From Sphagnum compactum (taxonomy: Eukaryota; Bryophyta; Sphagnopsida; Sphagnales), in contig OZ234499.1 of NCBI GenBank assembly GCA_965153455.1, positions 2,653,731-2,717,730 of the forward strand: DNA of 64,000 bases, read 5' to 3'. Positions 22,500 through 36,100 of this stretch are shown piece by piece. The notes under the pieces are model-generated. The model was not told where the DNA came from, did no database searches, and was given only the letters and a program-made list of their open reading frames with translations. The position numbers and the translations under genes were made by a program. Numbering within the stretch: the first letter of the stretch is position 1; every line of letters begins with the position of its first letter.

Positions 22500-25400
22500 T
22501 TCTTTAAAAGAAAAATTCGTGGACTTTCAATGATTTTTAGCCCCAATAAAATATTCCTGGCCAGGGCTAAGGAAGAAATTGACACTTTATATGTTGGCTG
22601 AGGTAATTAAACAGGAGACATTGGTAGAGGCCCATGCTTTGTCAAAGAAAGCAAGAGATGGACCTGCTCTGATGCAACACCTATTAATTGCCAAGCACAA
22701 GCAAAACTAAAAGCTGCTGAGATCTAGAGTCTCGATGGGCCCAGACTGCAGTGACGTGACTGCTGCTCACTACGACATTACTGTAAGCTAACGGATGGAC
22801 TGACTAACTGAGGATAGTTCACATCGCGCCCCTACTATCTTCTTCTTCTTCTTCTTTTGCGGGCGAAATTTAGCCACCTGGTGACAAAAAAACACATGCA
22901 ACAAAAAATGGGCACAAAGTCGTCATATTTTGAGAGAAAAAAAGGTTGAAATCGCTATACTTAGACCATAGCTTTTAGGATGCTGCCAGAATATTGCAGT
23001 CCTCCAATTGAAGTGTTCAATTTTGCTCTTTGAACTGTAGCTGAATTTGGCTAGTTGCTCGTCTGGATGATTTCAAAAATTTCAAAAATAATTGGGAAAT
23101 TAACCACACCAAAAAGGGTTTCCTCACTTTATATTTTCCATTTTGTAAGCAATTAGAGGTGATCCCATTTTGCACAGACCTTCGCATGAGCTCAAATAGA
23201 CACCTTTTGGTCATTACGACATTAAATCACATGGACATCACTTAAGATACGTGCATTCATCTGAACACGGTTGTAGCAAAGAGGCTTTCCCTCACAAATC
23301 AAAAGACAACCATAATTGGTTGTTTTTGCCATGAGGTCATGCACTTTCTTGAGGTGTTGGGTGAGCAACCACTTCATAGCATGTATAATGGAGCACATGC
23401 CAACTTTGCACACCCTCTTTGACCCCACCTTAGCCCAATAATATAAATCCTTTCGGGTTATTTTGGGTGCTTAAAGAGCTTCATTTTGCTCCTTTGATTG
23501 CCCCTTTGGAGCCAACAATTGAAATTGAAATGAAAAGAAAACTGATTGGTTTACATTTGACATTACCATCACATTATGTAAGTGTTGCATAAACCCTAGA
23601 CACTACAATTTATTTTCCCTTGGCATTATTATTAAGTATTGTAGAATATAAATAAATGAAACCCCAAAACCTTCATTTCATTGCGATCAAAATCAAGGTT
23701 GGGGTTTTTTTCTTATAAATTTGATCATAATTTACAAGAGGAACAAATGATGTTTCATAAAAATGTTTACTAAATGTATAAGCTAAAATGAAAATTATAT
23801 TACCATTTATTCTTTTACACCCCAATCATCATTTGCATTAATTGAGTTGAATTCATTCCTTTGGTGTGAAGGCACATTCAATTTACAATAAAATTATATT
23901 ATAATTGCTAATTGAATTACATAATTGGAGCTAACACACATTCATGTTTCAGTTCAAATTGCATCTAATGAAGCAACATGTTGCTCATCACTCATCAATG
24001 TTGCAAATCCTATATCACACTCATAGAAAAAAAAAGAATAACATTTATAACTGAAATTGTAAAAGACCCTAAGACCTTTTCCTAAAAGGACTTAAAACCT
24101 TCTTCCTCCTAAAATTGAAAATTTAAATTTAAAAATTAATAATAATAAAATTATATATATAAGGTAGTTTTCTAAAACAAACTTCTTCATTTTTTAGAAT
24201 TAAAGAAATAAGGAAAATGAAAAAAAAAATTCTTCTTCTAGAATTTAAAAAAAAGAAATAGAGAAAAAACCAAAAACAATCTTCTTCAAAGAAAGCGGGG
24301 GAGGGAAAAAATAAAATTGACTTCTTTTTCAAGAATTTGAAAACATAGAAAAATTGGAAAAATAAATAGAAACAAAATATAGGCTCCTTCTTCTTTTGAA
24401 TTTTTTTCTCTCTTTTTTCTCCCCTTCTTCTTCTACTCTTATCCTTGTCCTTCTCTTTTTCTTTCTTCTTTTTCTTGTTTTTTCTCCTACTTTTGTTTTG
24501 GTTTCACAAACCAAAATAAAGCAAAAAAAAGGAAAGGGCAAGACATATTTGGTGTGGCTTGTAATTGTATGCTACAATTAAGCAATGGTGACATGCACAA
24601 CAATGTAACTACAATGGGGTGATGATGTGGTAGGTGATGGTGAATAAGCACAACAATGGCAAATGATCAAATGGTGTAAGGCATGACAATGGTAGATAAT
24701 ATAAAAGGTGCAAGCCATAGGTGTGTAGGAGTAGGTGAAGCTGGGCACTGTTTGTTAAAAGCAGATTCACTGTACTAGCATCATTGGATAGAGTGGATAG
24801 AACTTGTAATGTCTAATATTGGACATAATGGACAAAAGGTAGTCTCACTATAGGACAAAGTAAGCAGCATGAGGTTGAATTTAACTAGAAATGGATGGAG
24901 GAAAGTTTGAATTAATGTTCATGTCAAAAAAGGAGGAAGGACTTTTAGAAGAGTTTTGAGTTTGGTGATGTTTAGGAGTTGAATAGTCTTGACGATGAGG
25001 GATTGATGACGAGGGAAAGTTCATGGGAATAATTAGAGGAAGATTTTGACGGAGAAGAACAAATTGTAATATTTTTGTATTTGTATATTTGTTTTTTGTT
25101 CTCAATTTCATATGGTTTGAATTCTATTTTTAAATTATTGTATATGTAATATTGGTACATATATGGATTCTAGAATACATTTTGTTTGGTTTTCCTCTTT
25201 TGATTCCTTTAGTTTGTTACCATTATAGACCTTGACTGTTTGGAAAATAATGCATAATAAAGTATAAAATTAAAGCATAAAACAATGTCAAAAGGTTAAC
25301 ATTTACCATTGTTGGCAATTAGCAGCATAAAAAACATCAACACAGCATTAAAACACTAACAACAAAGACACAACAAAGATGAAGGAGAAGGGGAAAAAAT

Positions 25401-26200
25401 AGGGCATGAAAATAACACATTATTATAATTCATGGTTTATTAGTCTTTCCAAGTTGATTACTTTGGCAACTTGACTAATGAACATGACCATTTTGATTCA
25501 AGGTTCACTGTGTGAATGGCATGTTTATTTTTTGACTAGTGACCTTGACTAGAATTAGTTATTTGATTATTTGTCAAATTGAACATTCAATCAAGTTAAA
25601 TAAAAAATTGACCACTTTGGTCAAAATAGCCAATGGGCCTTAATCAAGTGGGACATCTAGCCAAGTTAAATAAAGCAAAATGACTTGCTTGGTCAAAATG
25701 ATCAATGGTTTTTTAATCAAATTAGGCATCTTATGTTAGTGATTAAGCCAAATTAGCTAATGATTACTTAGGCTAGGTAATTAAATACACTTAAATATGT
25801 AGGCAACCTAAGCGTATTTACCTATTTAACTATTACCTACCTATTAAATAGGTAGCTTATAGGTCTAAGATAATTAGGTCTATCTAAATTTATTTACCTA
25901 TCATCTTGTAACCTACCTACCTTCAACCTATTTACTAGTGATGGCAACACAACAAAAAAATAGGGTGATAACTTTTGAAAGTGTATGCAAGTAAGAAGGG
26001 GGATGGGTGGTAGGTAGAAGGGGTTAGATAGTAAGGAAATAGAAAGAGGGAAAAAATAAATGGAAAGGATAATTATTATTTTTTTACCGATTTAAAACCC
26101 AACCAAGGCATAGTTTTAGAGTTCAAAATAAATAAATAAATAAAGGAAAACAGTCGACAAGGGAACAAAAAAAGAAAAAAACTGAAATCCAAACAAAAGA
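22500..26200. other. AT-rich intergenic DNA, no gene seen
   Basis: A CTT microsatellite lies at about 22,838-22,857 and a CT-rich, low-complexity tract at 24,385-24,490 explains several apparent ORFs. From about 25,780 to 25,940 the text is rich in TACCTA/TAGGTA runs like the interiors of the MULE-type MITEs, but no ends can be set. Confidence 0.4.
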
Positions 26201-26239
26201 CCACACCCAAAAACACATAATGCACAATTGGGAGCCCTA

Positions 26240-27960
26240 AGAAGAGAAAACACGAAACTTAGGACCTAAACCCATCACCAATAACATGAAGCAAATCTTG
26301 CAAGGAGATGGGAGAAAAACCTAGAAGGACACCAAGCCAAAAAAAGGCCTTTCTTGTTGCCACAATTGCCCGATGCAAAATAGTGGTGACTTGAACTTTC
26401 TGAAGAACCACTGACACCTTTTGTTGATAAAATGAACATACAATTAAAAGAGGAGGGCCTCTAGAGCCCTTCATTGACTATACCATGTTGGCCCATCGAT
26501 GAAAAAATTGCACTATGAGAAAATTGTGTTCATCGCAACTTGTTCGTTGCAACTAAAAAATGTTGGAGGAAACTAAATTGCAATTAGATAACCTACTTGC
26601 AACGGACATGATTTTTTCATAGTGTTTTTTGCCTATTGGTGTAAACATCTCAATATCTCTATTGTTAGAAGGATGAAATCATCCTTAGGGTGTCGGTCAT
26701 AATATGACACAACTTTTGCCTGAGCTGCAATTGTCACAACCATTCCGTGGGAAAAAGAAACTCGTGAAAGAAAATCCATGCAAGTTGGATCAGTAATGAT
26801 TACGTCTACCAAAGTGCGAGTACCATTTGCTATAAGCACAATATCCACTTGTCATTCTGATGACTAAAGAAATGGCACCGAGAGAACATGTGTTTGTTGG
26901 TGCAAAACATGAAACCTGACATCCTTAGCAATGGAGGCGAAAGAATTTTGAACTGCATCATGTGTGGCCGTGTGCTCCCCCCGATGAGCATAATGAAGTA
27001 AGTGCATCCTGGTCGAATCTATGGACTAGTTGCATATGCATCGAGAAAGACCACGAGTAGTGGGATTGGGGAGGCTTAATTTGGTGCATAGTGTTGAAAA
27101 GAAAATGTCAGAGGCCATCTTAAATGGTGGGATGATTGGATAGGCAAAAAACCAACCACCCAAGTTTGGGTCTACACAAAATTTCAATCACATGGAATGA
27201 CAATCTTAAAACAACTTTGAGATGATGTTGAAAAATGAATGCTTGTGCATGTTCTTTGAGATGTTCTCTTGACGAAAATCCACTCCTCTCTATGATAGTT
27301 GCTCAAATGGTGAGATCGAAGCTTGAGCAACTAGAAGTAGAAAGTCACAAACCCATTTAAGGTGAGCTTGGAATGGAAGTGGACATGAACTGCTGGCCCT
27401 TTTAGTCCCCAATAAAAATGGACAATTGTCTTGCAAAAATCTAGATGCAATGATTACAATGACAAGCCCCTAGCTCTTCGAGTATGCTGTTAGGGCAATA
27501 ACCTCTACAAATACAAGACCTATCCCACCTCTGAAAATGGGAAGAAAGGCTTGCCGATGAATTAAGGGAACCTTCGGACATTTCAAAGATTATGGTCGTA
27601 ACAAGTTTTCAAATATGCAAATGAAGGTCGACTTAAAAGAGGCTAGTTGGTGCTAAAAATCCGATAGTGAAGGGAAAAAACAAAAAAAGTAATAAGGCCT
27701 CTAGGTGAAACAACGAATGAGAATACTGAATGCCACTTACACATCACCAACTTAGAAAGTGCATTTATGTGTTGAACGTCAATGTCCAAACTTTCTAGAA
27801 AAAAAAATGTGAAACAAATAGACCTCAAAGTAACACCCAAAACCCTAATGCCCCTAACAAGAGTATAGAAACCTGATGGAGACGAAAACCTTGAAAACAA
27901 CCCTAGAGGAGATTAAGTAGCACACTTGCGAAGTTGAACCGCAAGGCCTACCAAATAATA
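26240..27960 (-). pseudogene. Decayed LINE-like retroelement, C-terminal part of the ORF
   Basis: Minus-strand fragments in shifting frames match a retroelement C-terminal region I recognise by pattern: DPNLGGWFFAYPIIPPFKMA (about 27,165), GEHTATHDAVQNSF (about 26,970), HVLHQQTHV, DIVLIANGTRTLVDVIITD (26,633-26,848), NFFHRWANMV, then SFYQQKVSVVLQK and WLGVLLGFSPISLQDLL (26,259-26,474). Several stops and frame shifts kill it. The 3' end near 26,127 is a TTTA repeat on the minus strand, a typical LINE tail. The first half of the element is unrecognisable. A 5'-truncated relative lies at 37.5 kb. Confidence 0.65.
26511..26624. mobile_element. CACTA-ended MITE nested in the dead LINE (114 bp)
   Basis: The ends are CACTATGAGAAAATTGTG and, reversed, CACTATGAAAAAATCATG, continuing as imperfect inverted repeats including GCAACTTGT/GCAAGTAGG. 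Removing it rejoins the LINE reading between CLHQ-AK and NFFHRWANM, which confirms insertion into the LINE. The 3-bp flanks (TTG, TTT) do not match exactly. Confidence 0.7.
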
Positions 27961-28485
27961 GATGGTCTCTTGTGAGTGTTCAATTTTCACGGGTGCTCTA
28001 CTATTTTTGTTAGGCCCACCTCAAAGAATTAGGCCTGACAAAATTTTCTAAAGTCTTAGCCAACATTTATCCAATATGTGCACGTATGATCCCAGGTGGT
28101 TTTTTCATCAAAAGCCATATTTGCTTGGGTTCTGGTCTCAAACCACACTAGTGTAAACCCAAAGCTGGAGCCGATGACATTATGGGCCAATGGCCATTTC
28201 TAGATTTCAATGGGCCAAGGCCCAACTACTCAAGTGTAAACTGGCCCTTAAGATTTGCAATTGATCCAATGTGAAGAATGTTTGAAGTTCCCAACCATTT
28301 GAATCCCAACTGGCCCACCTCAGACCAAACAAGAACCTATTCACAATTCTAGGGAGGCTTTTCTAGGGTTTTTCTTTAGGGTTTAGGGTTTTAGAAGCCA
28401 TTTCAGACTCTAGTTTTAGGGTGGTCAAGTAATGAATGGAACCATCCCAGGACTTTCCAGGGCGGTGGCCAGTGTTAGGTACTGG

Positions 28486-28510
28486 TTCACCCCCAAGGCT
28501 TGGGGGTGAA
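28486..28510. repeat. Perfect 12-bp-arm palindrome
   Basis: TTCACCCCCAAG, a central G, then CTTGGGGGTGAA. A terminator role is unlikely with no gene beside it. Confidence 0.8.
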
Positions 28511-28679
28511 TAAAAACCTAAACCCCAAACCCAATAGGTACCTGTGGTCTTAGGAAGGGGTATCAGCCCAGGCTAAAAAATAATACTGAACACAGCTTTT
28601 AAAAATGTCATGCACCCCATTCTACAGTTTAATAGCACCTACAAAGAGTTGAGTTTTTTTTTTTTTTTTTTCATTTTGG

Positions 28680-28860
28680 GGTTTGAGAGGGGTGGGTAGG
28701 GGTCAGATTTTTTTTGGAATTTTATTGTTCCCACCATGTTCCTTGTGTGTTCCTACCAGGTTCCCAATTGCTCCCAATGTGTTTCCCAAGTTCCCATGTA
28801 CTCACCAAGTTGTTCCCAATAGCTCTACACTTTGCCCAAAATTCTACCCTTTTGAACCTA
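28680..28860 (+). repeat. GTTCCCA-rich dispersed repeat, copy 2
   Basis: Irregular tandem GTTCCCA units after a G-rich lead and before TTTGCCCAAA, in the same order as at 6355-6480. Confidence 0.6.
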
Positions 28861-31250
28861 TATAGCTAGACCATAGACAAAGGTTACATATTCTTCTATT
28901 TGGGACTCTTTAGTGGTGCTAGTGTTTTTGATTGGTGATGGAAGTGGGCCATTGTCACCCTTTCTTTTTTTTTTAAAAATTCACTTTGCATGCACTCCCA
29001 CGACTAATTAATTCAAGTAACAATATGTCAATAGGCTTGTGGAATCAATTTTGGATTTTGGAACCTTGCGTTTACAACCAGTCAGTAAACTATTATTTTG
29101 AGACAAAACTCACAACAATTTGAGCTAGGATCAAACTATTACCATAGTACTATTTTTCTCAAAGAATTTTTTTTTCGGAAGGAAAACGAAGAATCTTTAA
29201 GAATATCCCAATGTTTTGAAATGGAAACTTCAAAATCAATTAATTATTTGGTAGACATGTTTTTCATAGATCCAAGCAGCCATCTGCATGTATATGTGTT
29301 CTTGTGCCATGTTTGGATGGGCATGATGCAATGTGGCAAAGCAATGCCTGGCATCACTAATGACTACTGTACTAATGAAATCATGATAATGGCATCAGTT
29401 GTTTGAAATAATAGCTTATGAAAGTTCAAGATGGTATTAGGGTTAGGATTACATATCAAATCAAAGAAAATCAAATCAAAATGGCAATAATCAATTTCTA
29501 TTATGAGGATATCTATCTATCTCCCTTGGTTCTACATTCATTGCTTCCAAATAAAACCCACTCAAGGTTCTTTGATCATTATGTGTTATCAACTTCATGT
29601 TTAGGAATGTTCTTCAATGTCCTCCATTTGCGACGTTCCCCCATTGATTAAATTCTTCATTGTTGAGCAGATGTGTTGTGGTGTGAATTAAGAGCATTTG
29701 TCGAGCATAATATTGATGTAACAACAATGAAAGAACAATGCACCTTGGTTTGGGAAAGACAAACAATAGCACATTTGTTTTGTGTTTTTCAATTTAATAA
29801 ATTTCTTAAGAAATGGATAGTATGTCATGTTTATTGATGTAGAAAAGCATCATAAGGTTTTTTTTTTAATATTGTTGCAAGGAATACTAAATTGATTTTA
29901 GAGCTTGAAAGAAAAAGAAGAAACATAAGGTTGACACAACTATGGAAATTGTAGAAGCGATAGTCAAACCATAGTACATAACACATGGGTAATGGTTGAG
30001 AATGTGAATTCAAACAAGGTTTATTGAAACACCTATTCAAAATAGAAATGACTCAGACTAATTGAAGAATGGTACACCTACCAATTGTGAAGATAAAAAA
30101 AGATTTAATCTACTTACATTGTGATGAAAACAAGTCCAGTTGAAATAGAAGATTAGTTAATATTAACTTAAAAAATTGCAATATGGCTTATAGATGTGAC
30201 AATAAGTGATTTAGGTTGAAGCTTCAACTACCCTTGAAAAATGCACATGAAACCAAGCTTATTATGGAAGACATAAACATTTTTTAAATGCATGATAATT
30301 ACAATCCCTTGGAAGAGTCAAACATGGCAATGTTCATGAACAAATCACCAAGGGTTGGATGATGCAAAATACGAAAGAAATGTTAAAATCAAAAGAGAAC
30401 TCATTCAATTTAGTGTTCTCATGTTGAAACCCAAGTGCACTTTGCAAATGTTTCACAAAACATGGCCAATGTAATTTTTAGCATCTTCTTAACATTGCTA
30501 TTGGAGTGAACTTGTGCATAAAGGCAACCTTGATAACACTTGATTCTATCGAAGATAACAATTCCTCTTTTATTGATTATGGTATGTCAAGCAACTTGGG
30601 CCACCTAGATTTGAAGAACTAACCGAATTAGGGTTTTAAAAATGAGACTTGACATGACAATGATCAAGACTATTGCATAGGGGAACGGTAATGAGAATTT
30701 CAAAGTGTTGATAATGAAGATTTTTTTTTTGGACGGTTAGGTAGTGAAATCCACCTTCTAGCACCTTCTAGCACCTACTCCAAAACCCAATGCAACCTTT
30801 TGGAGAAGGATTGGCAAGTCAAATAATGAAAACAAATTTGACAGAAATTATATTATTTTCCTCAAATGATTTTTTTTTTGAGAGTATCCCCTTTTACATT
30901 TGGGAAGTTCATGTGAAAGGCTATAAAAAGTAATCCTCTTGATTCACCCAACACATAGCAAGGCTTATTTTTTATTTGGGTCCACAAAAGGACTACATAG
31001 CCCAACTTTGGGTTTTTTCATTTCTAGATACCATGGAATTTGCGAAGCCAATTTGCAACCCATGAGGCCAATGTTCCAGCATTAATTTCCTGACGTCAAT
31101 GTTATAGCATTTATTAGTAACTTGGGGCCAAACATCAAGCCAAAAATGCTCAAAGTTAGCCCCAAGTTTTTTCAACCCTGACTCCTAGTGTAAAGCGGGC
31201 CTAAGAACCAAATCCGTGTATTTGGAGGGCACATTATATTCATCAATTTC
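28861..31250. other. AT-rich intergenic DNA, no gene seen
   Basis: Short ORFs such as 29,098-29,406 have no recognisable motifs and sit in AT-rich text. No supported gene, RNA or bounded element. Confidence 0.4.
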
Positions 31251-31254
31251 CCTC

Positions 31255-31560
31255 CTAAAAAATGGGAGGGGTGTTATGCCTACTCCTCAATAGCGAGAAA
31301 GTTCTTACACCTATAAGTAGGTATAATTTCCCTCTTACTATTGAGGAGTGGGCATAATATCCTCCCACTCCTACGCATCGTGATCTAAGTAGGTTTGGTT
31401 CATGATAGATTTTGCTTCATGCTTTATGATAGGTAAAGCTCATGGGTGAGGGGAATTCTCAAAATGCAAGGCCGGACTTGGCTATCGCCTCATCCTAAGC
31501 CCCTTATTTTGAGAATGCCCTCACCCTAGGGCTTTACCCTACACATAACTAATTAGTCAT
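31255..31560 (+). mobile_element. Composite foldback element, copy A
   Basis: A first hairpin (about 31,262-31,375) pairs TTATGCCTACTCCTCAATAG with TTATGCCCACTCCTCAATAG (reversed). A second inverted repeat pairs GGTAAAGCTCATGGGTGAGG (31,432 onward) with GGTAAAGCCCTAGGGTGAGG (reversed, ending about 31,538). The same two modules, in the opposite overall orientation, occur at 55,425-55,660. It looks like a non-autonomous DNA element, superfamily unknown. Confidence 0.6.
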
Positions 31561-32571
31561 ACAATGGTTAATTGTGTACATCTATCCACATCCATCTACA
31601 AACCTAGTAGCAACCATGTGCCTTACCTACCTACATGGTAACCACTTACAAATTTCTTTACCTACTTACCTCTAATACGTACCCACTTACATACCTCGTT
31701 AACTAGCTAAAGGAAAGGACAATTATGTTTCAATGGTCATACATCCTAATGGGTTTTCAATGTACGAAACTTGTGAATAGTGCACTCGTGGGTGCTGGAT
31801 CACATGATCCATACCATAAAGCATTCAACGGTTCTTTTTCTTTGTACTTGAAAGCACCAACCCACACAGAAGACGTGTTTCTCAGTTCGAGGACCCTTCC
31901 ACAGATCACATGCAGACCCTTCCACCATTGTGCATGAATTAAAGGCCTGGCGTGCTTTAAGTTGGCAAAGGGGAGCTGCTCAGCTTGCAACCAAACTTCT
32001 CCAATTTCAGTTCAAGAGAGCTTCCCTTAATTTTTGGGACTCCACCCTTGAGGCTACCACACTTGAGGCTATGACCCTCAAGTTAAGGGGAGACCCTGGG
32101 GAGCAGGCCTTCTTACCTTCCTTTGTACATAATCCATATCCTAATTGACTTGTTGATTCTGGACTTTTGGAAAAAATGGGTAAAAATCCTTTTGGACAAC
32201 CTCTTCTATATCCAGAAATTCAGTCTTTTAGATACATGAATGATCTCATTTGTACGTGGAAATGGTTTCTATCTTCTAGGGTTGAGTAGGCAAGTCCAAA
32301 GGATATGGGTGCATTTGTGCAAAACAGGATGCTCACAAATGCTTTTGTCTTCTAGAGCTGGTGGCTATGTACACAGAATTTATCCATTTGTGCAAAAAGA
32401 TCACTGGAGATGCTTTTCTATCTCTCTACAGCAGAGTGTGTCCCAAGAATGTGTTTGTCCACAAATAGACTTTGATGACACTACAAGTGTAAAGAAGGTC
32501 TTGGGAATCCAGTTAGTTACTACCACAACTTGTTCCAGGTCCTTCTGCTGCACAAGCAAAGAGGCAGGGCT

Positions 32572-32860
32572 CAGTGGATGGTTAGATACCAGTGTATTTG
32601 GGTGGGTATTTGATTTTGCTAGTGACCATCAGTTTTGGTTAGATACCAGTGTTTGGGTGGGTATTTGATTTTGCTAGTGACCTTCAGTGGATGGTTAGAT
32701 ACCAGTGTTGGGCGGGTATTTTATTTTGCTAATGACCATCAGTGGATGGCTAGATACCAGTGTTGGGCGGGTATTTGATTCTGCTAATGACCATCAGTGG
32801 ATGGCTAGATATCAGTGTTGGGCGGGTATTTGATTTTGCTAGTGACCTTCAGTTTTGGTT
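32572..32860 (+). repeat. 56-bp minisatellite, about five units
   Basis: Units contain TTAGATACCAGTGTTGGGCG followed by GGTATTTGATTTTGCTAGTG. The earlier units are more diverged. CAGTGTTGGGC equals the terminus of the hAT-type MITE at 17.2 kb. An ORF at 32,240-32,668 overlaps the first units and is not convincing. Confidence 0.8.
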
Positions 32861-33162
32861 TTCTAACTGTGTCAAAATTAGATAACCATCGGTGCCATTC
32901 TTTCGAGAGAAATCGGAATCAGAGAACTTCAGGTTAATTCAATAGCCTTTTTAAAGAACCAGCAGTGTTCATGAAAGAACCGGTAAAGGACTGGCGGTTT
33001 TCGGAGGTGATTATTTGTTTTTGGGTCAAAATTTTAAAGAAATTGTGGTTATGCACCCCAAGTGGTTCTTTGATTTTTTGAGAACCAGGATCATCAACCC
33101 TAAGAACCACCCTGATAATTGCTGGGGTCTCTTCCTTGTTTATTATAACCACCCAACACAGG
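32813..33162. mobile_element. Possible hAT-type MITE whose left end is amplified
   Basis: The last minisatellite unit starts CAGTGTTGGGCGGGTAT and the segment ends in the inverted counterpart CACCCAACACAGG (about 33,146-33,160). The interior has GGTTCTTTGATTTTTTGAGAA and ACCGGT-like text resembling the 17.2 kb element. No target duplication was found. Confidence 0.4.
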
Positions 33163-33164
33163 TT

Positions 33165-36100
33165 AGTACTGGATTGGGTAGATATACATGTGAGCATTGC
33201 ACGATTTCTTGTTGACATAACCTCCTCCTATTTTAAACATATTTTTGACAATCAAATCATTTTCATCTTTTAACTACAAAAGGTTGCAAAATTTGCATAT
33301 CCTTCTTTATTTGTGATTGGTGTTTTTCAACCAAAACATCATGGTTGGATGGAAATGTTCTGACAAAGGACAATCAAAGTTCTAATTGTTTCTTGAAAGT
33401 AAATTATAGATTAAGTACCAATTATTCTTGTGATTCAAATGTTTTGAGGATCCCATTATTTCATAATTGGCAAAGAAATATGCTCCAATCACATATGGTC
33501 TACGAGAATGGCAATCAAAGGCCTCCCCCGAAACCTTAACTTGGTTTGATACCGAGAGTTGTTAACTAGCCACTATCCCTTTTGTGCATCTATATGGAAT
33601 ACCCATCCCAAATGTATGGAAAACAAGTCACTAAATTAAACAAAATTAATTCAAGCTACATCCTTAATATAAGAACAAAATTTTAAGTCCAACTTTGGAG
33701 GATATAAACATTAGTGTATGCATACCTAATAGGGTAGAAGCACCCAATACCATCACTAGATGGTTCAAGCTTTGATGATGCAATACCATATGTGTAAGGT
33801 TTGTATTAAGATCATGACAACAAGAAGTTAAGATGCTAAAGGAAAATTTCACAAAATTGTCAAAAACTAAAACAAATTCTACAAAAGTTCAAATTTCATA
33901 ATTGCAAGATAAGAACAAAAGTAGTTCTCTCAAACTATCTATATGTCTATACCTTAGTTCACTCCACAAGAGTTCTTGGACTATTAGTCTTAGTTGAGGA
34001 AGCGAAGATGCCACTTCTATCCACCATAGTATGTGCCTACCTAAGACACCATCGGCCCCATAACTATTTAATGCCATGAATTTTCTTAAGGTATTTAGTT
34101 TCATTCAGTTTCCAATCATGGGGTTCATGGTTTTGCTGATTTGACATTTGAAGAAATAATTACACTTGTTGTCATGTCCGTCCTAGATGGTGATTCTTTT
34201 TTGGGACAAATTGTGTTGTTTTATAGACTAGAAATTGGGAATTTCTGGATAAGTGTGTTTTTCAAATGCAAATTTGACTAAATTTGTTAATGTTTTGGAA
34301 AAAAAATTGCAGAATTTTTATTTCAAAGATTGGAAAAAAAAAACCCCTTGATCATAGATTCAATTATATGGATTTTTGTAATGTCATACAATTCACTTGA
34401 CAACAAGGATACTAAGGAGATTAGTCTCAAATCAAGATCTTGAATCATTTCAAATAATACTCAATTTGCAAGCTAGCTAATTGAGTTCTCAGACAATCCA
34501 TTGTCAGATTTTTGAAATGGCTTTCATAAGAATGTGCAAGAGGAATCATATTCTGGCCTCTTCAAAAGTTGAAAGGTTATTCCTACCTTACTTAGTTCAT
34601 CAACAAAGCAACCAAATTTTGCAAAGCTCTTGGAGAAATTTCCTAGAGTAACAATATTTGGAGAGAACCTTATGTTCCTGATTATCTCTCCTCGAAAAGA
34701 GGAGGGATATTATCAGAGTGGGGACGGGTATTAGAAATTGCACCAAACCCCTGTTGGGTATAAGGTCAGGTATCAAAGTTGCTAATTGTAATTATCAAAA
34801 GATCAAACACCCCAGTTTGATCTACTATTGTGGTTGAGGGTAAAAAAAAAATTCAAATACCCGCTTATCATAAGTAGGCTTATAGAACAACATATGCTTG
34901 GGTTCATGATAAGATTCACCTCCTGCTTTGTCAAGGCTCAAACTGTGTGGCTGGACTCAACTACGCAACAGGACGGGGTTCAGGAACTTGATGTTCCTGT
35001 TGTGGTTCACCCTCTTACGTGGTTCTTTTGTATTCTTGGACGCGGGTCCTTCCCTTTTGTTCCTTGTATTCCCCTTTTTTTGAGTGCTTTGGTTTATATA
35101 TGATTTTCAAGGTCTCATTGCTATTGCCTGAATCTTCTCAAAGCCATTTGCTATATATAAGCATGTTATGCCTTCACTTGTGAAAGGATGCCAAAGTTAT
35201 GTCCCTTTTTTTTCCTTGGAGGGACACCTCTGATTTTGAAATTCCATGGGTTTTAAGAGGACAAAAAACGCATCAAATTCTATACTCCCATTGGAACCCC
35301 TTTTCCTGGTAGTTCATATCTTCGTCTATTTTAGCAAATTATGAGTGTGCTAGCTGTTGCCCTAGTGGGCAAGTTGGGTTTGATTCATTACGTGTTATAG
35401 ATGGAACCCTTCCTTGGTAGGTCATATATTGTCTTACTTTTTCACATTTGGTGTGTGGTTGGGGACAGACATGGTGTTGGAATGCCCTAGAAGAAAAACT
35501 CTGTAAACAAAAATCAAGGATGGGAACCCATCCATCAAAAGTGCAAGGCAAATGTGAACACAAGTAGACACAACCCAAACAAAAAACAAAAGCAAACAAT
35601 GAACAAAAAAAATGAGGTGAAGACCTTATGCAAAGAGGACTCACGACTAGAAAATGACAATCAATGATAACAAAGAAGACCTAAGACAAAAGAACTGTTG
35701 TTTATCACAAATCAACTAGTGACGAAGGTGCACTAACGAAAGAGACAAGGAACCCGACCAACTGCACGACCAAGTGCAGCACCTTGCTGAAGAATCCCTA
35801 TGGCTAGAACGGCAGATTCTTATTCCTCAGCATGCTCATGAACAGATAGTTTTATAGAAGGTTGTTCGATTTGTTGAATGATCTTTTGAGAATTGTCAAT
35901 CAAGAGTACACATACCTGACCTTTATCTGGTTCTTTCTTTCAAAAGAGAGAACTGTGCCCACGTGGGTCTCAAGTTTGGATCAATGTCAGTTGATTATTC
36001 CTTTTGAAAGAGAACCTCTAATCCAAGTTATGGCACTAAAAGTTTATTTGGTAAGTTCTTTGGGTGCAGGTTTGAGTTCAGTTCTTTATAGTTTTAAATC

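Noticed and set aside
24390-24541. Lys/Glu-rich and Leu/Phe-rich ORFs on both strands
   Set aside because: Produced by a CT-rich low-complexity tract.
32240-32668. 142-codon ORF
   Set aside because: Runs into the 56-bp minisatellite and has no recognisable domain.
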